From Bolinopsis microptera (Eukaryota > Ctenophora > Tentaculata > Lobata > Bolinopsidae): 64,000 nucleotides of DNA. The notes beneath the pieces were generated by a model. It was not told the DNA's origin and searched no databases. It saw nothing but the letters and a program-made list of their open reading frames with translations. Below, in pieces: positions 59,001-61,368 of this stretch. Numbering within the stretch: the stretch's first letter is position 1; every line of letters starts with the position of its first letter. Made by a program: the position numbers and the translations under genes. The stretch lies in assembly GCF_026151205.1 (NCBI RefSeq), contig NC_087079.1, positions 10,158,635 to 10,222,634 on the forward strand. The letters are read 5' to 3'.

Positions 59001-59344
59001 CTGCTTAGTGAATTCAGGAAATCGTGGACTGAAACGGATAAGTGTTTTAAATAATTGTTTTGAATAACTGATCTTATTTAAAATATAAGATTAACAAGTA
59101 GACTTAAAATAAAAAGCTGGACGTAAAAGTAGAACCGATAGCAATTGATGCAACTTTCAGAATAAAGAAAAGTTATCTACAGAAACGAAAACGTTACTTT
59201 ACTAATTCATTTTAAATAAATTAAACAACAACAAAAAAACTAACTTATTTTGGTGAAGTCTGTTAGTTTAGTGCACTCGTTTTTCAAGGTCTGCTGAGCT
59301 AGCGGGTGCACTATCTGTCTGTAAACACTCTCATCTTCTCCCAT
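12801..59344 (-). CDS. F-BAR / C1 / SH3 / SH3 adaptor (FCHSD/nervous wreck or Bzz1-like), 23 exons
   Basis: F-BAR/SH3 adaptors bend membranes and recruit WASP-actin machinery at endocytic sites and synapses. Exons (- strand, high to low): 59344-59245, 59028-58920, 58365-58206, 57643-57536, 57327-57193, 56723-56578, 56238-56130, 55371-55280, 54895-54784, 41319-41235, 41060-40992, 40799-40708, 40170-40081, 26677-26659, 18497-18375, 17740-17636, 17469-17391, 17235-16843, 16632-16547, 15589-15524, 14964-14843, 14014-13880, 12911-12801. The total is 2,646 nt (881 residues) with every junction phase matching. Residues 1-290 look like F-BAR (YNSYLLQLTYSNG, WLGLLENFKEEGTLHSKF), then coiled coil. The C1 zinc motif spans about 390-436: H-x12-C-x2-C, C-x2-C-x4-H-x2-C, with spacers slightly shorter than usual. 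The linker has two EWWTL motifs, VYDNIEEI, and PPKP repeats. SH3-1 (ALYEYKDLE to FPSNYLEKI) is about 766-818 and SH3-2 (LYDYQAQRPDEL to FPASYVEEL) about 823-878. Least certain are the 19-nt exon 14 and the acceptor of exon 8. Introns 9 and 13 exceed 13 kb and contain other genes. Confidence 0.85.
13007..13880 (-). repeat. Minisatellite made from the 5' splice site of SH3 exon 22
   Basis: About 17 tandem units of 45-51 bp lie directly downstream of exon 22 in the sense of the gene. On the minus strand each reads close to CACCATATCTGCTGGACAG, then GTACTTTCTCTTTCTC, then TTTAATATC. The first 15-19 nt match the end of exon 22 and the next bases match its intron start, so the exon-intron junction was amplified. 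Most copies keep the junction GACAG|GTAC. Unit variants include GACGCA and ATTGAG changes. Confidence 0.95.
14178..14200. other. GC-rich hairpin
   Basis: CCCGGCC, TTC, GGCCGGG forms a perfect 7-bp stem with a 3-nt loop in otherwise AT-rich DNA, in the intron between exons 22 and 21 of the F-BAR gene. It may be the tip of an unrecognised mobile element. No function is claimed. Confidence 0.5.
14725..14790. repeat. (CAGA)n microsatellite
   Basis: Perfect tetranucleotide run of CAGA/ACAG, about 66 bp, in the F-BAR gene intron just past the first SH3 exon. Confidence 0.95.
14970..15461. repeat. Minisatellite abutting the acceptor of the first SH3 exon
   Basis: About 25 units of 17-22 bp with core GGTTGTCATGGTTACTGG; some have an inserted GCATGG. 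On the coding (minus) strand the array runs up to CCACACTCAG, the acceptor of exon 21 at 14,964. The frames stay open across it because units lack stops, but the translations are pure repeat and I do not call them genes. Confidence 0.92.
15959..16209. repeat. Minisatellite of about 30 bp units
   Basis: Tandem copies of ACCACAGTTAGTGAGTAGTG plus ACCACAATA, alternating with versions containing ACCACACTTAG, within the intron between exons 19 and 20 of the F-BAR gene. On the minus strand each unit contains CACTAACTGTGG, a branch-point-like word. Confidence 0.9.
17790..18083. mobile_element. MITE with TACAGGGTGTACC ends
   Basis: The left end TACAGGGTGTACC is matched by the reverse complement of the right end GGGTACACCCTGTA, about 294 bp apart, in the intron between exons 15 and 16. 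No coding capacity is seen. The first bases resemble those of the MITEs at 10,453 and 45,356 (TACAGGGTGGGCC), suggesting a shared transposase preference; that link is inference. Confidence 0.7.
18701..19665. repeat. 965-bp direct repeat, copy 1
   Basis: Starts TTGATGTCAAATCCG and is nearly identical to 22,965-23,931; I see only one- or two-base differences near the end. It contains two CACGTGACGTCA words and a short minus-strand open frame at 18,950-19,156 that is identical in both copies. It lies between exons 14 and 15 of the F-BAR gene. It could be a long terminal repeat (TG…CA-like ends) or a segmental duplication. No primer-binding site or matching target duplication was recognised. Confidence 0.85.
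20249..20328 (-). other. tRNA-like sequence (probable tRNA-derived SINE head or tRNA pseudogene)
   Basis: On the minus strand the 7-nt ends GTGGCAC and GTGCCAC pair perfectly as an acceptor stem. A T-arm CGGGTTCGATTCCCG carries the B-box of RNA polymerase III, and a D-arm-like AGTTCGTTAGTC follows the acceptor. The anticodon arm can form a GTGAA/TTCAC stem, but its loop is longer than 7 nt, so it is unlikely to be a working tRNA. It sits at the inner edge of the left foldback arm. Confidence 0.65.
20502..20605 (+). other. tRNA-like hairpin with an extended 16-bp closing stem
   Basis: AGCGGTCCATCTGGAG at the left pairs with CTCCAGATGGATCGCT at the right (15 of 16, the other G-T). Between them a T-arm-like GCGGGTTCAAATCCCGC forms a perfect inner hairpin with a B-box. 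This looks like a tRNA-derived RNA whose acceptor end became part of a long stem. Whether it is transcribed is unknown. Confidence 0.55.
20995..21178. repeat. 11-bp tandem repeat CAGTATTCATT
   Basis: About 15 copies of CAGTATTCATT with rare changes, in the centre of the foldback element. Its open frames are repeat artefacts. Confidence 0.95.
22140..22410. repeat. ATGCGATTAT/ATGCTATTAT array
   Basis: Irregular 10-bp-related repeats of the type also found in the foldback arms, here outside the right arm. Confidence 0.8.
22446..22844 (+). pseudogene. Fragment with one C2H2 zinc finger and an acidic tail
   Basis: From the ATG at 22,446 the frame encodes C-x2-C…H-x4-H (CSFCDKSF…HISRYH), a single C2H2 finger, then a Ser/Asp-rich stretch. 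It stops at about 22,641. Acidic coding-like sequence continues in another frame (SNSDVPGSGDDEFSG) to about 22,844 with further stops. It is probably a decayed gene or transposon fragment between the foldback element and direct-repeat copy 2. Confidence 0.5.
22965..23931. repeat. 965-bp direct repeat, copy 2
   Basis: Near-identical to 18,701-19,665, including the small minus-strand frame (23,214-23,420) and the CACGTGACGTCA words. Together the copies enclose 3.3 kb holding the foldback element and the zinc-finger fragment. Confidence 0.85.
24108..25048. repeat. Interspersed motif family TGTGACRAARTTTACNT
   Basis: Eight forward copies of a 15-17 bp word related to GTGACGAAATTTACAT begin near 24,111, 24,230, 24,369, 24,576, 24,740, 24,893, 24,964 and 25,031; one inverted copy is at 24,868-24,882. 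Spacings are about 70-210 bp and the sequence between copies is mostly unrelated. I see no gene here. Confidence 0.65.
25063..25542. mobile_element. hAT-type MITE rich in CGG repeats, with 8-bp target duplication
   Basis: The ends are CAGAGGTGGGCGCCGCCG and the reverse complement of CAGACGTGGGCGCCGCCG. The element is flanked on both sides by CATTTAAT (25,055-25,062 and 25,543-25,550), an exact 8-bp duplication. CAGxGGTGGGC-like ends and 8-bp duplications are features of the hAT superfamily. Inside each end are (CGG)n tracts around an AT-rich middle without coding capacity. Confidence 0.9.
26447..26470. repeat. (CTT)n microsatellite
   Basis: Run of TTC/CTT triplets, about 24 bp, in intron 14's upstream neighbour region of the F-BAR gene. 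Confidence 0.9.
27545..30058 (+). CDS. Penelope-like element ORF: reverse transcriptase plus GIY-YIG endonuclease (837 aa)
   Basis: Penelope-like retroelements copy RNA into DNA with a telomerase-related RT and nick targets with a GIY-YIG nuclease. Visible in order: N-terminal basic region; VINLSSQEV…AKGLNFV (about 60-90), an N-terminal motif of the family; RT motif A LDVAALYPSI (about 370); motif B GIPTGNCISRQVAD (about 430); motif C FIDDVLGVW (about 471) with both catalytic Asp; VNFLDITL; HPHHVFESVAFSQMIRI; a C-x4-C-x2-C cluster (KCSAPGCKTC); and GIY-YIG parts IIYVAQCQQC (about 729) and YFGQT…RLNGHR. The frame has no stop or frameshift over 837 codons, so the copy is young or under selection. 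It lies antisense in intron 13 of the F-BAR gene. I could not define the element ends, pseudo-LTRs or a hammerhead motif. Confidence 0.95.
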   Translation: MVNSKYIVEKRCYFAFTFNGQIRLRNADQRGAKRKKYRASKAAKKVEWMKNHVERNIKGKLVINLSSQEVPDIAYMYLAKGLNFVESRPVAKEDLLFDVKEFLRKMEWKAYFHQTQTDTAGDTEDIHKDLRLRSRRHPQDYSHPLFDEIKTRLTGFVTNPNPDDPHSNLTDAEQRGKGWVLKSIEDQSIFVTSADKGGATLLLDYRTVMDTVKSELEKETKFTKLEISVGVKMEQTQLKVKEAVLKHHHLNIISEEVKKRITGINDKGNMVHAPEIRPEIPYAYPLYKVHKLSQEQIEAKTIPPVRLVHATKGGPLYRLEKFVSPYVTQISRKYCEEEFILDTPDIISQINSYNKETLKGASRNLQLFTLDVAALYPSIRPELALTALEDALNSDTNFSQELKAALHEFTDLIFRESFVTYQGEGYINKEGIPTGNCISRQVADVTMHWLLFKQIKGKMKNWSLVDLWRRFIDDVLGVWLGTVRQFNLFVEQLNKLAEPFGIRFADQQIGKTVNFLDITLTLDTYNQIQYRLYRKETDARNYLRTDSFHPHHVFESVAFSQMIRIIERNSQDSTCVEDLMELKADLSKSGHNSVKLEEIEPRAVVRVLENTHGANRSKESENADNLVFSVQHSSDNIQLKKLIHELGPDIRRICGDIRVIFATRKHPSIGNRVVKNRQLGNKAECPQKTSQKCSAPGCKTCPVLFDLDSKIMVNGMELNLDESLTCKDKHIIYVAQCQQCRAIEGSEDTYFGQTLTPFHIRLNGHRNKFNIDDRALYEHSALSMHCYDVHKDTFSFDCFKFGIVKKTKPSLLDREEARFCAKFRTNVWGLNRMEIKR
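31003..31593 (+). pseudogene. Secreted Cys-rich protein with two tandem repeats, frameshifted at an A10 run
   Basis: A Met at 31,003 or better 31,042 opens a hydrophobic signal-like segment (MKMILVLLFQLHIS). Two Cys-rich repeats follow: the first with YPYAYYYGGYCCKTN from about 31,210, the second with HPYAYFNGGYCC from about 31,425. The first repeat has a run of ten A at 31,311-31,320, after which the frame runs to a stop at 31,416. The other frame stays open from the A run through both Cys-rich parts to a donor (AAG|GTAGGT) at 31,593. Compared with repeat 2, repeat 1 has two extra bases there. So it is a frameshifted gene, a homopolymer sequencing error, or a slippage site. I do not recognise the family. 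A minisatellite follows within 20 bp of the donor; downstream exons were not found. Confidence 0.6.
31614..32315. repeat. 20-bp minisatellite GGCTCAGAGCAATAGTTCGT
   Basis: About 34 units of 20 bp; variants end in TTCGTG, TTCGCG or TGCACG. It starts about 20 bp after the donor of the Cys-rich gene. Frames are open by lack of stops in the repeat only. Confidence 0.95.
32548..32663. repeat. Perfect 43-bp inverted repeat (hairpin)
   Basis: 32,548-32,590 and 32,621-32,663 are exact reverse complements, separated by a 30-nt loop. The arms start GAACTTGATTTCTC. It may be a tiny MITE or a hairpin RNA source; no function is shown. Confidence 0.9.
33236..33300. repeat. 12-bp tandem repeat AAAGATTTTTTG
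   Basis: About five units of AAAGATTTTTTG, downstream of the MFS gene. About 50 bp to the left, ACAGTAAAACCCCGATTTACC at 33,178 resembles a Tc1/pogo-type terminal repeat, but no matching right end was seen. Confidence 0.7.
33616..34989 (-). CDS. MFS transporter, SV2/SVOP or SLC22-like, intronless (457 aa)
   Basis: A single-exon major facilitator with about 12 membrane segments, likely moving a small solute across the plasma or vesicle membrane; the substrate is unknown. The first helix region carries NIGDGVEAFLPGVITQTV. MFS loop motif residues are seen as KKLGERFTMLLSL after TM2 and GRPLGYFLW at the matching position of the second half. RALIGICVGLNFCAIGISLA fits TM4, and a hydrophilic central loop (EKPDEVEEGDNESVVEIY) follows TM6. 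The Met at 34,989 opens the frame, but the Met at residue 18 (MSDVKDIAMES) is an equally good start. It is nested in intron 13 of the F-BAR gene on the same strand. Lack of introns may mean retroposition. No poly-A tract or target duplication was noted. Confidence 0.85.
   Translation of the reverse strand: MLFHSEILFRKEASCNIMSDVKDIAMESFSTSACDSSRSHLWTKQDYLLASLAVLINIGDGVEAFLPGVITQTVSCELGLSDFQEGILAVIMFLFWAIATMISVPISKKLGERFTMLLSLYLSIGFAILCAVVPNYYTLLLSRALIGICVGLNFCAIGISLAKLVSSKEVHTQSCFLSTLGFAVGGTWVSLLGWMILDIVNWRVFVLLTSIPLFVPPIIILHLFLNEKPDEVEEGDNESVVEIYTVPTESDGLVDKMPQNIPNSNYTIRVFKASLFIFSSMCSGFGCIILVPWLMRSYKKDLVHDTENGNCEEVVQGDDFLILAAVTGATNLVGRPLGYFLWSRVKFLTLQSTITAMMALSYGFVLAKPGIVASVILLGLAKLCYSMQSTENRILLYDYDYYGNSGFELGSAVTLASGVIGAVVGTSLAAFLDPFAAILITLVIVCVELVVICVLRR
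35268..35548. mobile_element. Foldback MITE with CTACTGCAGACTAAA ends
   Basis: The left end starts CTACTGCAGACTAAATAGCT and the right end is its imperfect reverse complement. The arms run about 70 bp through CCAGATGAATAGTCCTCAATG. It is 281 bp with no coding capacity, just upstream of the MFS gene. Confidence 0.85.
36447..36473. repeat. (CA)n microsatellite inside RNase H relic
   Basis: A short CA run interrupts the RNase H frame; after it the coding frame shifts by one. Confidence 0.85.
37198..37275. repeat. Interstitial telomere-like TTAGGG block
   Basis: Several GGTTAGGGTTAGGG-type units, degenerate (GTGGTTAGGG, TTAAGGTTAGGG), inside the composite element. TTAGGG is the usual metazoan telomere unit. 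Confidence 0.75.
37961..38000. repeat. Poly-C tract (40 nt, one G)
   Basis: Forty bases of C broken by a single G at 37,969. A near copy of its flanks (GATGTAAAGGGATGACGTG…TTATAGATCTAGA) occurs at about 38,437-38,470 without the run, so the tract expanded inside a duplicated segment. Length may be unreliable. Confidence 0.9.
38958..39215. repeat. Inverted clusters of CAACTAGCGCTGGATAGCGA units
   Basis: Several 20-bp units reading CTAGCGCTGGATAGCGACAA lie in one orientation at 39,130-39,210 and in the opposite orientation at about 38,990-39,060. Each unit contains the palindrome AGCGCT. The cluster sits just inside the right MITE copy of the composite element, where hAT-type elements usually carry subterminal transposase-binding repeats; that role is inference. 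Confidence 0.8.
40357..40462. repeat. 12-bp tandem repeat GTCAGTTTGTCT
   Basis: About nine perfect units in intron 12 of the F-BAR gene, about 190 bp upstream of exon 13. Open frames on both strands are repeat artefacts. Confidence 0.95.
41908..43170 (-). CDS. Secreted ShK / PAN-like / ShK protein with a His-rich tail, 2 exons
   Basis: Exons 43170-42639 and 42422-41908 join in phase (348 residues). The N-terminus is a signal peptide (FLLLALTLSLNAAQS). A six-Cys module with the ShK ending CPETCGLC spans about residues 49-83. A middle region with KECQEKCLADQACVGAF resembles a PAN/apple module. Exon 2 opens with a second six-Cys ShK-type module (NWEYCTEFGNFCNSRC … AKQCKTC). The last about 110 residues are (H/D)HEDH repeats ending NAGMINVR, expected to bind Zn, Cu or Ni. 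ShK modules occur in channel-blocking toxins but also in many enzymes and structural secreted proteins, so no toxic role is claimed. The gene lies in intron 9 of the F-BAR gene on the same strand. The repeat tail is coded by 12-18 bp units, so its length probably varies. Confidence 0.85.
43471..44448 (-). pseudogene. Rhodopsin-class GPCR with one in-frame stop in the first intracellular loop
   Basis: From an ATG at 44,448 the frame encodes a glycosylatable N-terminus and TM1 (LASLIGDSIILVATIKH, GD in place of GN), then TAA at 44,301-44,299. The same frame continues without another stop to 43,471. TM2 is near ILQTVFRVFPIILAF; the TM3 Cys is in GELLCHATENM; KLIIVKFPL replaces the DRY loop; the TM7 region LNIMSNFFVYSLTLRSF replaces NPxxY. 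The total would be about 325 codons, normal for class A. Divergent DRY and NPxxY suggest a lineage-specific receptor. The single stop means recent loss, a polymorphism, or an assembly error. Translation from the Met at 44,286 would lack TM1. Confidence 0.75.
44449..44964. other. Stretch without recognised gene
   Basis: Upstream of the GPCR relic; AT-rich with an (AAT)n patch near 44,564-44,580. Small open frames on both strands show no recognisable motif. Confidence 0.5.
44965..45138 (-). mobile_element. Truncated inverted copy of the 45,356 element
   Basis: Reads on the minus strand TACAGGGTAAGCCAAAAGTC and continues for about 170 bp with high similarity to 45,357-45,530 before diverging. 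It faces the full element across a spacer of about 217 bp. Confidence 0.8.
45356..46129. mobile_element. 773-bp DNA transposon (MITE) with GTACAGGGTGGGCC ends
   Basis: The left end GTACAGGGTGGGCCAAAAGT and the reverse complement of the right end match for about 47 bp with two mismatches (through GTTGGCCTT). The 70-codon open frame inside has no recognised transposase motif. The target duplication was not determined. Confidence 0.85.
46670..48668 (+). repeat. Satellite array, left arm, about 11 units of about 182 bp
   Basis: Each unit includes TTATGTTCCGGGGTAGGTGG, AACATGTTTTGGTGG, AACCGAGTTTCGACC, CAGGGGCCACGCCCATCC. Some units are longer by a repeated AAATTACTG. Units are highly similar. 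Confidence 0.97.
48918..49203 (+). repeat. 143-bp tandem duplication
   Basis: AAGGGGTCGTTCACATATCA… occurs at 48,918 and 49,061, essentially identical. Parts (CGATACGTACCTCTGAAGGC) relate in inverted form to the 243-bp units that follow. Confidence 0.95.
49420..50225 (+). repeat. 243-bp tandem repeat, about 3.3 units
   Basis: Three identical units plus a partial fourth; the period is visible from TTGGAAACTACTTTTGTTCA. Because 243 is divisible by three, frames without a stop in one unit stay open through the array (two on +, one on -). I interpret the long open frames as a by-product, not genes. Confidence 0.95.
50325..54440 (-). repeat. Satellite array, right arm, about 23 units of about 183 bp
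   Basis: Reverse complement of the left-arm satellite. A block of about six units repeats as a 1,119-bp higher-order repeat (compare 50,759 with 51,878). Open frames within it are shadows of the repeat. Confidence 0.97.
56280..56430. repeat. GGGACCGGG-rich fragment
   Basis: Contains GGGCGGGACCAGGACTGG and GACTGGGACCGGGATTAAG, similar in style to the CCGGGACCGGG ends of the foldback element at 19,690. It is probably a decayed relative, in the intron between exons 7 and 6 of the F-BAR gene. Confidence 0.45.
56444..56482. repeat. Short perfect hairpin
   Basis: GGACACAATATGTGAA and TTCACATATTGTGTCC pair perfectly (16 bp) around a 5-nt loop in an intron of the F-BAR gene. Confidence 0.85.
58402..58454. 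repeat. Perfect 23-bp hairpin in F-BAR intron 2
   Basis: 58,402-58,424 (AGATATTTATGTTAAACTAG…) and 58,432-58,454 are exact reverse complements with a 7-nt loop TTGAGTA. It may be a small inverted-repeat relic or a short hairpin RNA. Confidence 0.88.
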
Positions 59345-59388
59345 GCTAATTATAGTGTAACGATTAATTAATTAACTAGGCAAATACT

Positions 59389-59575
59389 TAAATCATTGAC
59401 TAAATACTTAAATCATTAACTGAATACTTAAATCATTAACTGAATACTTAAATCATTAACTTAATACTTAAATCATTAACTGAATACTTAAATCATTAAC
59501 TGAATACTTAAATCATTAACTGAATACTTAGATCATTAACTGAATACTTAAATCATTAACTGAATATTTAAATAA
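59389..59575. repeat. 20-bp minisatellite AATACTTAAATCATTAACTG
   Basis: About nine units, starting about 45 bp upstream of the F-BAR start codon (in gene sense). On the minus strand units read TTCAGTTAATGATTTAAGTA. It lies in the 5' UTR, promoter or a first intron. Confidence 0.95.
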
Positions 59576-61368
59576 TCATTCAATTATTTTGAACATATCA
59601 AATTACAAATGCAGAGAATTCATAATTTGAAATGATGTAACATTTCATTCCCCGCTAAAAATGAAGATCTGGTTAACTGAAAATTAAGAAGTCTGTTGTG
59701 TTATCTTGAGGTAGGGTCAAGAGAGGGATCGGGTTCTAAAAAGTAATTATAATAATGATGCGAAGATAATGTGTTCATACGAGAGATATGACTTATAATA
59801 AGGGTGAGAATGCCAAATCTCAGACAATCTCGGATGACTGAGGTATGTGCCAGGTATGTGCCAGGTTGTAGTCGTTCCTTCTGTCTAGTATGAGTTGTAA
59901 TATTGCAATCTTTTCGGTTTCGTATCTGTCATATTTTAGTGATCTTATCCTTGCTTATTGTGATTTTATATTTTCAACACCAGTCTATAAAGCAAATCAT
60001 TTTAGCGAGCCGACTGTTTTTAGTCGAATGATCTAGTTCTAGCTTCAGACACAATAATTATCGTGATTACTTCTTCACCTTAAGTCACTGACAACTCATA
60101 ACATGTGATATAAATGATAAGTTCTTTACAACATATTAAAATGTACCCGCTTGTAAAATCAATATAAGTTATTTTAAGTTATTTTAAGAATGCGTATGAA
60201 ATTCTTTTTGTAGAAGAAAGAATTGTTTATACATTATAGTTTATATAATCTATTGTTTACTATATATATTATGCTGCATACTGCATAGTAACACTGGTGG
60301 TTTCAGTAGACGTGCTTGTTATCTAAAGATGTGTGCAGGTTTTAACACCAACAAGCCAGACTACTATCTGTACTATTTAACAATTAATTAGTTTAATAAT
60401 TAATTAGAGTTTAGACAGAACCTCAGCTGAACAGCCGCTGTTTCGTCTACGGTTTATCCAAGAATTCTCGCTATTAATTTATATCACGCGATAGATTTAG
60501 CGGCTTCACAACTGGTCATCTACGTTAAAGTACTACGACATTACCTCCTACATACATAGTACAAACAAGAGAGCATTCAGTTTTACTTAATCGCGTGACT
60601 TGAAATGTACCACGTGGTTAACACGTGACACGCACGTGGGCTGAAGTGAGGAGGTATGAGCAGGCTTGTAGCATGCTCTAAACACAAACAAGGCTAACCA
60701 GTGCCACTCAGCCAGCTACTGACCGAGTGGTGGTCAAAAACGGTTCACTTTCTGCACGGAGCTGCGGGCTATCTTCTAACTGAACGAAGTCTGATGTTAT
60801 TGTTTCCGGCAAAATTAATTCTTTAGTAAAGACAGACTCCAGGAGCTTGTAGTGAGTAGTCTGCATTGTTAAGCACGGCACTATGTAACGTATTACCTTA
60901 ATCGGTACACAGTTCGCTTTGTCTCCTCTTAATTTGTTTGATCTTAGTTTATTGATCCGTTTTCACGAATCATGCATACAATGTCGGCTCTGATTTTATT
61001 TTAAACTTTACAGCGTCATCAATGTCTTGTAGTAAGTTTTGTGTTTTTGCAGTTGTTTGTCCAACAATAAATTTTGCAGCGAACTGAAAGCTGCAACTTT
61101 AGTTAACCTATCATAACTTCGTTAAAAGATATCGTTTTATTATTTTATGTCTGTCCGCAAAACGTCCTCTCAATTTGAAATCATCTTTTAAAACATAGAA
61201 TATGCCGCTGTTGAATTCTTAACTTGCAAAACATCCGCTCAAAAACTTTAAAATAACACGAATATTTGTCGAGGTCCCCTGCAAAGCCACTAGTAAACAA
61301 ATAATCAATTTAAATAGCACGATATAATCGAACACCTTCCCTCGTAGGAACACCTTGGCACAATAGAA
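59576..61368. promoter_or_regulatory. Divergent intergenic region with three CACGTG boxes
   Basis: It separates the F-BAR start (minus) from the start of the downstream plus-strand gene. CACGTG occurs at 60,611, 60,622 and 60,633, each 11 bp apart. Otherwise AT-rich. Leading exons and promoters of both genes are expected here, but I could not place them. Regulation by bHLH-Zip factors is inference. Confidence 0.5.
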
